Below are positions 34,387-43,021 of a stretch of DNA of 64,000 bases, in pieces. Each line of letters begins with the position of its first letter. The first letter of the stretch is position 1. The stretch is from SSF14 sp046331245 (GTDB lineage Bacteria > Actinomycetota > Acidimicrobiia > Acidimicrobiales > Microtrichaceae), in assembly GCA_046331245.1 (NCBI GenBank), contig JAXLRH010000004.1:124001-188000 (forward strand). Reading direction: 5' to 3'. Position numbers and translations under genes: made by a program. The notes under the pieces are model-generated. The model searched no databases, was not told the DNA's origin, and saw nothing but the letters and a program-made list of their open reading frames with translations.

Positions 34387-34449
34387 CGGCGGAATCGCCC
34401 CCGGGATACGGCGGGATCGCCCCGGGATACGGCGGGGTCGCCCCGGAAC
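34387..34449. repeat. Three imperfect tandem copies of a 20-22-bp GC-rich unit
   Basis: Units at 34387-34408, 34409-34429 and 34430-34449 share CGGCGG-ATCGCCCCGGGATA with decaying similarity in the third. They lie in the 258-bp spacer between the divergent sigma-factor and diadenylate-cyclase-like genes, just upstream of the latter's -10 box. They could be repeated protein-binding sites. Confidence 0.75.
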
Positions 34450-34467
34450 GGGGCCGTGCCGACTCGA

Positions 34468-34473
34468 TACAGT
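34468..34473 (+). promoter_or_regulatory. -10 box of a probable leaderless promoter (DAC-like gene)
   Basis: TACAGT ends 6 nt before the ATG, so transcription would begin at or beside the start codon. No ribosome-binding site is present. Confidence 0.45.
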
Positions 34474-34479
34474 GCCCCG

Positions 34480-35472
34480 ATGGCCGTCGGTGCAAACGCG
34501 TTCGATGCAGACGGATCCGGAGCGCGCGCGCAGAGTGGTCGTCTCCGCCGTCTCACCGAGGAGCTGGCCGACGAGGGCTTCTCGATCGATCTCGACGATA
34601 CCGCCGGCGCCGTGCTCCTCGAGGAGCTCGACTACGCCCTGCGGCCCGCCGTGCACGAGCGCCGGGTGCCGAGCTTCGGAGCCATCCTCGCCCCGACGCG
34701 TGAGTCCGCCGACTGGGAGGCCGCGACCGAGCTGACGGTCACGCACCGCAACCTCGACGGCGTGCCCCTGGTCGACGCCCGGCGATTCGCCGACGGGCTG
34801 TCGAGCTGGCTCGTCCGGCGAGACGACGGCCTCGAGCTGGCGGTGTTCGACCGGCCGGCCGGCTCCGAACGCGACCTGGTCGTCATGGCCGAGGCGATGG
34901 GCGCCACCATCGTGCAGCGCCACCCGTCCGGCCTCGTGCGGATCGTGGGCTCGTTCGGTGTGCTGCGGTGGGACGGGCTGCAATGGCACCGCGAGCCGCC
35001 GGTCGCCGCGTGGATCGACGAGATGAGCGCCTGCTCGGTGCACGGCGACCGCGCCGTCGTCGGGCGCCTCCTGGAGTTCGCGGTCCACGACCTCGGTGCC
35101 CGCAACATCGGGGCACTCCTCATCTACCAACCGTCCGACGAGGTGTCACCCACCTTCGAGCTGCGCCTGGCCGAGCCGCCGACGCTGCGGATCACGAGCG
35201 CGGCCGACCTCGCCCCGCTCCGCCACGTGCTGGCCCAGATCGACGGCGCCGCGGTGTTCGACGTCGGCGGCGTGCTCCGCCAGCTCGGCGTCCGGCTCGT
35301 CCCGAGCGCCGCTGCCGAGGCCGACGTGGACGGACTGCGCGGCATGCGTCACACGTCGGCACGGCGCTACAGCTTCGACGACTCGAACGCGACGGTCATC
35401 GTCGTGAGCGAGGACGGCCCGGTGACGGTGATGCGCAACGGCGAGGTGCTCGGCCGGTCGGAGGGCACATGA
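34480..35472 (+). CDS. DisA_N/DAC-domain protein (diadenylate-cyclase-like)
   Basis: A 330-residue soluble protein. The first ~200 residues are an unrecognised alpha/beta region; residues ~205-325 match the diadenylate cyclase (DAC) domain. Motif 1 is D255-G-A in IDGAAVF. Motif 2 reads G288-M-R-H-T-S-A where active DisA-type enzymes have a GTRHR-like sequence. The core DGA and RH are kept, but two flanking positions differ, so cyclase activity is uncertain and a c-di-AMP sensor role is possible. Its stop overlaps the start of the PHP gene (ATGA). Confidence 0.82.
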   Translation: MAVGANAFDADGSGARAQSGRLRRLTEELADEGFSIDLDDTAGAVLLEELDYALRPAVHERRVPSFGAILAPTRESADWEAATELTVTHRNLDGVPLVDARRFADGLSSWLVRRDDGLELAVFDRPAGSERDLVVMAEAMGATIVQRHPSGLVRIVGSFGVLRWDGLQWHREPPVAAWIDEMSACSVHGDRAVVGRLLEFAVHDLGARNIGALLIYQPSDEVSPTFELRLAEPPTLRITSAADLAPLRHVLAQIDGAAVFDVGGVLRQLGVRLVPSAAAEADVDGLRGMRHTSARRYSFDDSNATVIVVSEDGPVTVMRNGEVLGRSEGT

Positions 35473-37241
35473 CGCTCCGTCCCCTCGTGGTCGTCGGGCT
35501 GCTCGCGGCGGTCCTGTCCGGAACCGACGCGGCCGGTGCCTCCGCCGCTGCGGCCCCGGGTCCCGACGAGCCCCACTGCTCGGCCGCCACCGGCGTCGTC
35601 ACCATGTCGGGTTCGGTCGCCCCGACCGACGCCAAGACGTATCGCGTGCTGCCGTTCGTCGTGGAGCCCGGCACCACGCGCGTGGAGGTCGGCTACTCGT
35701 GGACACCGACCGACGGCACGACCCTCGACCTCGGCCTGTGGGACAACGACGGGTACCGGTCGCCCGCCGGCTTCCGCGGGTGGAGCGGCAACCGGGAGGG
35801 TCGCCTCGACAAGGGGATGCAACGCGCGTGGGTGCAGGCCGATTCGGCCGAGCGGGCGTACATCCCCGGCACGATCGAACCGGGCCGGTGGCACGTGGAG
35901 CTCGGCATCGCCGAGGTCGCGCCAGCGGGCGCCACCTGGCACGTCGAGGTGCGGTGCACCGACGCCGCGACAGGTCCCGAGATGAAGGCGGACCCCGTCG
36001 ACGCGGCGCACGTCGCCAACCCGAAGCCCGGGTGGTACCGCGGCGACTTCCACATGCACAGCTGGAACTCGAACCCGAAGGCCCCGACGTACGAGCAGTT
36101 CGTGCAGTACGGGCGCGACGCGGGCCTCGACTTCCTCCCGATGACCGAGTACGTCGTGAACCGGCACTGGAACGAGCTCGGCGCGGTGCAGCGGGCGAAC
36201 CCCGACATCCTCCTGTGGCCCGGCCGCGAGGTCATCACCTACTTCGGTCACGTCATCGTGCTCGGCGAGACGCCGTCCACCGTGGAGTACCGACAGGGCT
36301 TCGAGGACGTCACGATGCGCGACATCCAGCGCGACGTGCTGACCGACGGGGCCACCTTCGGCATCGCGCACCCGACCGTGTTTCCCGAGGCGCAGTTCGG
36401 GAGCACCTGCCGCGGCTGCGAGTTCCAGCTCTCCGATTCCGTCGACCTCGACCGCGTCGACACCGTCGAGGTGCTCACCGACGACATGGTCGTCGCCGGC
36501 GTGCAGAACCCGTTCGTCCGGACGGCCATCGACTTCTGGCAGCACCTCCTCGACGAGGGCCACAAGGTGACGGCGGTGAGCGGTTCCGACGACAAGCTCG
36601 GCCCCGGTCTCGGCAGCTCGTGCACCGCGGTGTACGCCACCGAGCTGTCGCGCACGGCGCTGCGTACGGCCGTGCGCAGCGGCCACGCGTACGTGCAGGC
36701 GCTCGGGGCGAAGCACTCGCCGTCGCTCGAGATGACGGCGACCGCGCCCGACGGCGCGACGGCGATCATGGGCGACACCGTCGTGGCCGACCGCTCGACG
36801 ATGACCGTCACGGTGACGAACGCGATCGGCCAGCACCTGCGCGTCCTCCGCGACGGCAAGGAGGCGGAGGTCGTCGACATCGACCGCAGCCCGTTCGTGC
36901 ACACGTTCGAGGCCGACCGCGCGCCCGACGAGGGCCCGCTCGGCACCTACTGGCGCGTCGAGACGTTCGACGACGTCTCGCTCACCACCATCGCGAACCC
37001 CATCTTCCTGGCCGACCGACAGCCCCTCGTCCGCAACGCGACGGCAGCGACCTCGACCACGGCCGTCACCACGACGACGGCACCGGCCCGGGCCGACGCC
37101 ACGGCGTCCACCGGTGACTCGTTGCGGGGCCCGTGGACCGCCGTCGTCGTGTTCGTCGTGGTGGTGGCCGGCCTGATCTCGGGACGGCGATGGGTGAAGC
37201 GCCGCGAGGTGCGCGGCACCGACCGTCCCGGTGCGTCATGA
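35469..37241 (+). CDS. Secreted, membrane-anchored PHP-domain phosphoesterase (CehA/McbA-like)
   Basis: A 590-residue protein with a signal peptide (LRPLVVVGLLAAVLSGTDAAGASA), a beta-sandwich of ~140 residues, a PHP metallohydrolase domain with H195/H197 in GDFHMHSWNSN, EYVVNRHWNELG, FGHVIVLGE, FGIAHPTVF and GSDDKLG, then a Thr-rich stretch and a C-terminal TM helix (AVVVFVVVVAGLISG) with a basic tail. The catalytic domain would lie outside the cell. It is translationally coupled to the cytosolic DAC-like gene. Substrate unknown. Confidence 0.88.
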   Translation: MTLRPLVVVGLLAAVLSGTDAAGASAAAAPGPDEPHCSAATGVVTMSGSVAPTDAKTYRVLPFVVEPGTTRVEVGYSWTPTDGTTLDLGLWDNDGYRSPAGFRGWSGNREGRLDKGMQRAWVQADSAERAYIPGTIEPGRWHVELGIAEVAPAGATWHVEVRCTDAATGPEMKADPVDAAHVANPKPGWYRGDFHMHSWNSNPKAPTYEQFVQYGRDAGLDFLPMTEYVVNRHWNELGAVQRANPDILLWPGREVITYFGHVIVLGETPSTVEYRQGFEDVTMRDIQRDVLTDGATFGIAHPTVFPEAQFGSTCRGCEFQLSDSVDLDRVDTVEVLTDDMVVAGVQNPFVRTAIDFWQHLLDEGHKVTAVSGSDDKLGPGLGSSCTAVYATELSRTALRTAVRSGHAYVQALGAKHSPSLEMTATAPDGATAIMGDTVVADRSTMTVTVTNAIGQHLRVLRDGKEAEVVDIDRSPFVHTFEADRAPDEGPLGTYWRVETFDDVSLTTIANPIFLADRQPLVRNATAATSTTAVTTTTAPARADATASTGDSLRGPWTAVVVFVVVVAGLISGRRWVKRREVRGTDRPGAS

Positions 37242-37248
37242 TCTTGGG

Positions 37249-37671
37249 GTGCGCGTCGAGATCGGACCGGTCAGCGGTGACTCGGCCGTGGTGTGGATCC
37301 GCTACGGCCGGGGGGTCGTGCGCCACCTGAGCGGAGCGGACGCGTCGCCGATGACGGCCAACGTCCTCGAGCGCTTCACCGAGCTCCTCGACGAGTTCGA
37401 ACGGATCGCCGTCGCCGGCCACACGTTCCACTGGTCGGGGGAGCGGTCGCCCGAGGAGGTCGAGTTCCTCATGAAGGGCCTCTACGAGATCGGGCTCGCC
37501 GTCGAACGCGAGCACGAGCTGGGCCACATGGAGCTCCGCCCGGCGGAGGCCGACGAGTTCCACGTCACCGCCGTGCGGCAGATCCTCTCCGAGGTCGAGC
37601 AGGAGGGCCCGACGTCGGCCCAGTTCGTGGACGGCCTTCGCTCGGATTGGGGTGTCGCCGGCGAGAGCTGA
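37249..37671 (+). CDS. Small hypothetical protein
   Basis: A 140-residue protein of unknown family: a strand-rich N-terminus (VEIGPVSGDSAVVWIRYGRGVVRHLSG) and a helical C-terminal half (ANVLERFTELLDEFERI...EEVEFLMKGLYEIGLAVEREHELG). No signal or TM segment is visible. The start is unsure: GTG at 37249 leaves 7 nt after the PHP stop, while GTG at 37231 would overlap it; neither has a good ribosome site. Confidence 0.65.
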   Translation: MRVEIGPVSGDSAVVWIRYGRGVVRHLSGADASPMTANVLERFTELLDEFERIAVAGHTFHWSGERSPEEVEFLMKGLYEIGLAVEREHELGHMELRPAEADEFHVTAVRQILSEVEQEGPTSAQFVDGLRSDWGVAGES

Positions 37672-37675
37672 TCGG

Positions 37676-37681
37676 TATCCT
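37676..37681 (+). promoter_or_regulatory. -10 box of a probable leaderless promoter
   Basis: TATCCT 7 nt before the ATG of the Tat phosphoesterase gene. The same GGTATCCTC string recurs at 56106-56113 upstream of the aminotransferase gene. Confidence 0.45.
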
Positions 37682-37688
37682 CCGAGCC

Positions 37689-38945
37689 ATGGTGGGACGC
37701 AGGGGATTTCTGAAGGGTGGCGCCGCGCTCGCGGCCGGAGCATGGGGAGCGGGTTCGCTCGGCGGATGTGCCCCGGCGCCTGACCCGGTGCGGTCGAGCG
37801 GGCCGGCCGGCGAGGCGGGCATCGACCACATCGTCGTGCTGATGATGGAGAACCGGTCGTTCGACCACTTCCTCGGCTGGCTGCCGGGCGCCGACGGCAA
37901 GCAGGCCGGCCTGTCGTTCCCCGGCAAGGACGGGGCGATGCACCCGACCCACCACCTCACGCAGTTCGCCAGCTGCGACTACAAGGACCCGGACCACTCG
38001 TATTCCGGCGGGCGTCGGGAGTACAACGGCGGCAGGTGCGACGGCTGGCTCACGCAGTCACCCGACGACTTCCCGATCGGCTACTACGAGGCCGCCGACC
38101 TGTCGTTCTTCGGCAACGTGGCGCCGGCGTTCACCGTGTGCGACCGCTACTTCGCGGCCACCATGGGCCCGACGTTCCCCAACCGGATCTTCCACCACGC
38201 GGGCCAGACCGACCGCGACCACAACACCCTCGACATCAGCACGCTGCCCACGATCTGGGACCGTCTCTTCGGCGCCGGTCTGCAGGGCCGCTACTACTTC
38301 TCCGACGCGCCGGTCACCGCGCTGTGGGGCGCCCACCTGCTGCCGATCACCCGCACCATCGACGGCTTCTTCGAGGACTGCCGCACCGGCCGCCTGCCGA
38401 ACGTGTCCTACGTCGACCCGCGGTTCCTGATCCCGCCGCTCGGCACGTCCGGCGACGACCACCCGGCGAGCGACATCCGCGCCGGTGAGCAGTTCCTCAC
38501 CGAGGTGTACCGGGCCGTGACGTCGAGCCCGAACTGGGCGCGCACCGTGTTCGTCGTGAACTTCGACGAGTGGGGCGGCTTCTACGACCACGTGGCCCCC
38601 GAGGAGGCGCCCGACTCGAACCCGGCCACCGCCCTGCGCGGGTTCCGCGTCCCCAACGTCGTCATCTCGCCGCTTGCCAAGCGCGGCCACGTCGCCCACG
38701 ACACCTACGACCACGCGTCGGTGCTGAAGATGATCGAGTGGGCCTGGGACCTCGAGCCGCTGGCGCCCCGGGATGCGGCCGCCAACAACCTCGCCGACGT
38801 GCTCGACCTGGGCGGCGTCCCCAACCTCGACGTGCCGCACTGGGAGGCGCCCTCGTTCGAGCCGATCGACTGCTCGGCGCACTTCTTCGACGACATCTTC
38901 GGGCCGCTGCTCGCGCAGGCCCGCGACTGGGGCTTCGCGACCTAG
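37689..38945 (+). CDS. Tat-exported phosphoesterase (phospholipase C / AcpA family)
   Basis: A 418-residue secreted hydrolase. The N-terminus has a twin-arginine motif (GRRGFLKGG) and a lipobox-like LGGC at ~26, so it is probably a Tat lipoprotein. The catalytic core has VVLMMENRSFDHFLGW with the metal-binding Glu-Asn, TFPNRIFHHAGQ, FVVNFDEWGGFYDHV and HDTYDHASVLKMIEW. These are signature blocks of the phosphoesterase family containing non-specific phospholipase C and acid phosphatase AcpA. Substrate (phospholipid or other phosphoester) cannot be fixed from sequence. Confidence 0.93.
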   Translation: MVGRRGFLKGGAALAAGAWGAGSLGGCAPAPDPVRSSGPAGEAGIDHIVVLMMENRSFDHFLGWLPGADGKQAGLSFPGKDGAMHPTHHLTQFASCDYKDPDHSYSGGRREYNGGRCDGWLTQSPDDFPIGYYEAADLSFFGNVAPAFTVCDRYFAATMGPTFPNRIFHHAGQTDRDHNTLDISTLPTIWDRLFGAGLQGRYYFSDAPVTALWGAHLLPITRTIDGFFEDCRTGRLPNVSYVDPRFLIPPLGTSGDDHPASDIRAGEQFLTEVYRAVTSSPNWARTVFVVNFDEWGGFYDHVAPEEAPDSNPATALRGFRVPNVVISPLAKRGHVAHDTYDHASVLKMIEWAWDLEPLAPRDAAANNLADVLDLGGVPNLDVPHWEAPSFEPIDCSAHFFDDIFGPLLAQARDWGFAT

Positions 38946-38959
38946 CCCGGGTGCCGGGT

Positions 38960-38974
38960 CGACCGGTCCGGTCG
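38960..38974. terminator. Hairpin between convergent genes
   Basis: CGACCG-GTC-CGGTCG in the 39-bp spacer between two convergent 3' ends; there is no T-run. Bidirectional terminator candidate. Confidence 0.4.
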
Positions 38975-38984
38975 GGTCGCCGAC

Positions 38985-41159
38985 CTACGGCCCGAACGAC
39001 TGCCAGGTGCCGCCGAGCTCCACCTGGCCGACGCCCGGCTTCGTGAAGTCGCACACGCCGTCGGGGAACGTCGGGTGCAGGCGGGCGCGCTGGTCGTCGG
39101 TGAGCGTCACCTTGTAGAGCCCTGCGGTGATCGCCGCGTCGACCGACATCAGCCGGCACTTGATCACGTCCTCGCGCAACGGCGAGCCGGCGACGATTCG
39201 CGGGTCGCCGTGCAGCGGGTACGGATCGGTGCACGGGCCGGGTCGGTCGTAGACGTCGTCGCCGGTCGCGACGAGCGTGCCGTCGGGCTCGAAGCAGCTG
39301 TTGACGCCGCCGGTCGGTCGCGTGGCCGTCATCCGCTCGTCGAGCGTCCGCTGCGACGGCGCCGTGCGGTCGTTCCGGCCCTCGTACTTCAGCTTCGTCG
39401 CCCACGTGTCGAGCGTCCCGATGATGTCGGGGCCGAGGCTGATCGCGCCCGTGAGGCTGTCGATGAGCGACTTGCCGGGCGGGAGGCCACGGGTCCAGAT
39501 GGCGAGGTTCGGCGCCTGCTTGCCGTCGCTCGTGCGGAGGCGCTCGCGGATCGTGAACGCCCGGTACCGGTCGTGGATGTCACCGAGCGGGTCGGTGTAG
39601 AGGTTCACGAGGATGATCGGGATGCGGGGGAGGTCGCCCCCGGCCTCGGTGACCCGACCGGTGCGGTAGCTGGTGCGCAGCGACTGCTCGTCGGCCGCGA
39701 CGCGGCTCGGCTGCCACTGCCCGTCGATGTCGTGGCTGCCGATGCCGGCGTTCAGGGTGAGGAACTGGTCGACGCTGATCGCGCCGGCGTCGAGCGCCGA
39801 CAGGCCGTACTGCAGGCCCACGTTGTCCCAGGCGCGGCGGGCGAACCCGGTCGCCGGGTCCTTGCCGTAGACGGCCACGTTGATGTCCTGCAGGGTGCAC
39901 CGGAGCCCGGTCGGGTTGGACACCGGGTCGTACACCTGGTCCTTCGGCGGTTCGGGGAACGCCGCCGTGCCGAGGCCGGGGAGCGCCGAGGCGACACCGG
40001 CGACCGCGTCGCCGAACCCGCACTTCGACGGGTCGACCGCTGGTACGAACGTCTGCTCCCAGAAGTCGCACGTCTTCGCGGTGAGGTGGCCGTTGACCGC
40101 GATCTTCTGCTCCGTCGTCCAGTCGGCGGCGGCCGGGCTGCGGTAGTAGCGGTTGAGCAGCGCGCAGTCGAGGACGCCGCCGGAGATCGAGATGGCGTCG
40201 GGGAACGGGAGGATCGGCGCGATCGCGTCGAGGATGCCCGGGTAGTTCTGGGCGATCAGCAGCTGCTGGATCGCGCCGCCCGATCCGCCCTCGCCGATCG
40301 TGATGTCGGGAAGGCCGTAGGTCTCGGCGAAGTGCTCCTTCACCATCATCGCGGTCTCGGCCGACAGCACGTCGTTGCAGCTCACCTGGAACGTGTTGAG
40401 CGTGTCCGTGGCGATCGCATACCCCTGGGCGACGACCTCCGGGTCGGGATCGCCCATCAGGTCGAAGCCCTGGCTGTAGGTCGTCCCGCACCCGCCGCCG
40501 AACCGGTAGATCAGCCGCTTGTTCCAGGTGACGCCCCGCGGCGTCATGATCGTGAACACGCCCCGATTGATCACGCCGGTCTCGACCTGCACCACGACGG
40601 GCCGGGTGCCGGCCGCCCCTGCGGGGCCCGTGAGGTACGCGTCGGCGGGCACGGCGTCGGGGTCGGCGAGCGCCTTCAGCTTCTTGTCGGCGGTGAAGTA
40701 CTTCCACGTCGTGGTGGTCGGCGAGAAGCAGTTGCCGTCGTCGGTGGGCGCCGCCAGGCCGAAGTTCTGGGCCGTGCACGTGGGCATCGGCAGGTGCGGG
40801 CCGCTGAAGACGGGGCCCTCGACGGGGTGGTTGGTGACCCTGAGCGAGGCGGTCGCGTCGCCGACGGTCATGCGGATCGTCTGCCGCCCCTCGGCGAGGC
40901 CGGTGAGCAGGACCAGGACGCGCCCTGCGTCGTCGGCGCCCTTCGCCGTGGCCGTGAGCGTGCGGCCGCCGGCGCGGAACGTCGGGGTGCGGGTGGCGCC
41001 GCGGACGGCGACGAGCACGTCGCCGCCGGTGACCCGGTCGGCGTCGGTCGAGACGGCCGTCAGCGTGACGCGCGATCGGGCGCCACTGGCTGGGCTCGTG
41101 GTCGACGTCGCACCGCCGGCCGCGCTCCCACCAGTGCTGCAGGCGCCGGCGGCGAGCAA
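38985..41159 (-). CDS. DUF6351-like secreted alpha/beta-hydrolase protein; signal peptide out of frame
   Basis: A 724-residue reading frame opening with TTG. The body has an N-terminal beta domain, then ETGVINRGVFTIMTPRGVTWNKRLIYRFGGGCG, and a nucleophile-elbow-like GEGGSGGAIQQ, resembling tannase/DUF6351-type hydrolases. Several Cys pairs fit an extracytoplasmic protein. The frame begins inside a lipobox (LLAAGAC) without the basic and hydrophobic start. The missing part, MKRSTVVAVALA, is encoded immediately upstream in another frame from a GTG at 41197 with a good GGGGAGA site. A one-base deletion near 41160 is implied, either real or a sequencing error. Confidence 0.85.
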   Translation of the reverse strand: MLAAGACSTGGSAAGGATSTTSPASGARSRVTLTAVSTDADRVTGGDVLVAVRGATRTPTFRAGGRTLTATAKGADDAGRVLVLLTGLAEGRQTIRMTVGDATASLRVTNHPVEGPVFSGPHLPMPTCTAQNFGLAAPTDDGNCFSPTTTTWKYFTADKKLKALADPDAVPADAYLTGPAGAAGTRPVVVQVETGVINRGVFTIMTPRGVTWNKRLIYRFGGGCGTTYSQGFDLMGDPDPEVVAQGYAIATDTLNTFQVSCNDVLSAETAMMVKEHFAETYGLPDITIGEGGSGGAIQQLLIAQNYPGILDAIAPILPFPDAISISGGVLDCALLNRYYRSPAAADWTTEQKIAVNGHLTAKTCDFWEQTFVPAVDPSKCGFGDAVAGVASALPGLGTAAFPEPPKDQVYDPVSNPTGLRCTLQDINVAVYGKDPATGFARRAWDNVGLQYGLSALDAGAISVDQFLTLNAGIGSHDIDGQWQPSRVAADEQSLRTSYRTGRVTEAGGDLPRIPIILVNLYTDPLGDIHDRYRAFTIRERLRTSDGKQAPNLAIWTRGLPPGKSLIDSLTGAISLGPDIIGTLDTWATKLKYEGRNDRTAPSQRTLDERMTATRPTGGVNSCFEPDGTLVATGDDVYDRPGPCTDPYPLHGDPRIVAGSPLREDVIKCRLMSVDAAITAGLYKVTLTDDQRARLHPTFPDGVCDFTKPGVGQVELGGTWQSFGP

Positions 41160-41259
41160 CGCGCCAACGCGACGGCGACGACTGTCGATCTCTTCACAAC
41201 GATCTCCCCCGGGTGACGGCGGTCAGCATAGAGAGAGGTCACGGGTCGGACGGAACCGG

Positions 41260-41265
41260 TACGGT
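41260..41265 (+). promoter_or_regulatory. -10 box of a probable leaderless promoter (GH3 gene)
   Basis: TACGGT ends 8 nt before the GTG start; no Shine-Dalgarno sequence is present. Confidence 0.4.
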
Positions 41266-41273
41266 CTGCGCTC

Positions 41274-42436
41274 GTGGTCGTGCGAGAAGGGTGGTCCGGG
41301 CTGCGTCGCGTCGTGTCGTCGTCGTTGCTCGTGACGGCGCCCGTCGTGCTCCTCACCGCGGTCGCCGCAGGATGCGTCGGCGCCACCGACGCCACCGTCG
41401 TCGCGACCGGCGCCGGTCGTTCGGCGGCGACCACGTCGACGGTGCCCGCAGCCCCGCCGCTTCCCGCCTGCGTCGCGCCGATGAGCCTCGAGCAGAAGGC
41501 CGGTCAGGTGCTGATGGTGCTCGTGTCCTCGCCCGCCGCCGCCGGCAACGTCGTCGCCGCCGGCCAGGTCGCCGGGTATGCGCTCGTCGGCTCGCAGAGC
41601 GGCGACGTCGCGGCGGCCGTGGCCGCGGTCGCGGCGAAGTCGAAATTCCCCGTGTTCGCGTCCGGTGACGAGGAGGGCGGCACCGTGCAGCGGTTCCGCG
41701 ACCTCCTCGGCGAGCTCCCGTCGGCCGCCGCGCTGGCACGCGACAACTCGCCCGAGGAGGCCGGCCGGATCTTCGGCGCCTACGGAACGAAGCTCAAGGG
41801 GCTCGGTCTCAACATGAACTTCGGCCCGAGCCTCGACGTGGGCGGCGGCTCCGGTCTCGGCACCCGGTCGTTCGGCGACTCCGTCACGAAGGTGACCTCG
41901 TACGGACTGGCGGTCATCGCGGCGGTGCAGGGTGCCGGGCTCATCCCGGTGGCGAAGCACTGGCCGGGCATCGGCGCCGGCAAGGCCGACCCGCACACCG
42001 CGGAGCTCCCGATCGCCGGCCTCGCCACCCTCCGCAAGAAGGATCTCGTCCCGTTCGCCAAGGCGATCGGCGCCGGCGTCGGGGCGATCATGGTGAGCCA
42101 CGCGATCGTGCCCGGCCTCACCGACGGGCTCCCGCATCGCTCTCGCGGGCGGCCATCACCGGCGAGCTGCGCGGCCGCGAGCACTTCAGCGGCCTGGTCG
42201 TCACGGACTCGTTGGGCATGGGAGCGGTCGCCGCCCACTTCGACGACGCGACGGCGGCCGTCGTCGCGGTGGCGGCAGGCGCCGACCTGGCGCTCGTTTC
42301 GGAGCCGGCATCGGTGGCTGCGGCGCACCAGGGGATCGTCGACGCGGTCACCGCAGGGCGCATCACGGCGGACCAGCTCGACCAGTCGGTGGGGCGCGTG
42401 CTGCGGGCGAAGGGCGTCGATGCCTGTCCTGCGTGA
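41274..42436 (+). pseudogene. GH3 beta-N-acetylhexosaminidase-like lipoprotein, frame broken once
   Basis: Restored across one frameshift it is a ~387-residue lipoprotein: signal peptide with lipobox AAGC, then a GH3 barrel with ASGDEEGGTVQRFRDLLG, AKHWPGIGAGKADPHTAELP (the KH(F/W)PG-H motif of NagZ-like enzymes) and SHAIVPGLTDG. The frame breaks after GLTDGLP near 42136; the next frame continues correctly with ASLSRAAITGELRGREHFSG and DSLGMGAV (nucleophile Asp) to the stop at 42436. Without correction the product runs on in nonsense sequence to 42473. A single missing base explains it. NagZ-like enzymes recycle peptidoglycan sugars, but this one is probably extracellular. Confidence 0.8.
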
Positions 42437-42469
42437 CCCATGGCCCGCCCGACGTGCGACGATGGGGCC

Positions 42470-42922
42470 ATGACCGATTCCACGAGCTTCACCCATCACG
42501 CCGTCGTCGGGTTCGACGGCTCGGCCAACTCCGCCGCCGCGCTGCAGTGGGCGTTCGATCACGTCCGTCGCCTCGGTGGCGGCACCATCAAGGTCGTCAT
42601 GAGCTGGAGCTACGCCCCCTCGGCCATGAGCGGGTACGGCATCGGTGGCAGCCTGCCGCCGGCCGAGTCGATGCAGGAGGCCTCGGAGGCGGCGCTCACG
42701 GAGGCGCTCGCCGACGTCACGGTTCCCGAGGGGATCACGCTCGACACCGTCGTCCGCGAGGGGCCGGCGGCGAAGGTGCTCATCGAGGAGGCCGAGGGCG
42801 CCGAGGTGCTCGTCGTGGGCAAGCGCGGCCACGGCGGCTTCCTCGGCCTGCTCATCGGCTCGATCACCAACCAGGTCGCGAACCACGCGACCTGCCCGGT
42901 GGTCATCGTCCCCTCGGAGTAG
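42470..42922 (+). CDS. Universal stress protein (UspA family)
   Basis: A 150-residue cytoplasmic single-domain Usp. It begins HHAVVGFDGSANSAAALQWAFDHV and ends VLVVGKRGHGGFLGLLIGSITNQVANHATCPVVIVP, which contains the ATP-binding Gx2Gx9G(S/T) motif. The ATG at 42470 was chosen because the domain starts there; an ATG 30 nt earlier would add ten unlike residues. No Shine-Dalgarno sequence is apparent, and GACGAT 6 nt upstream may be the -10 box of a leaderless transcript. Confidence 0.92.
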   Translation: MTDSTSFTHHAVVGFDGSANSAAALQWAFDHVRRLGGGTIKVVMSWSYAPSAMSGYGIGGSLPPAESMQEASEAALTEALADVTVPEGITLDTVVREGPAAKVLIEEAEGAEVLVVGKRGHGGFLGLLIGSITNQVANHATCPVVIVPSE

Positions 42923-43021
42923 TCGTCGCGGAGTAGTCGTCGGCCGGGCCCGTCGGAGGCCCGCGATCGTGATGTCCGATTTCCGCTGACCGATCGGGGT
43001 CGCGTCGTCGATACTGACGGC

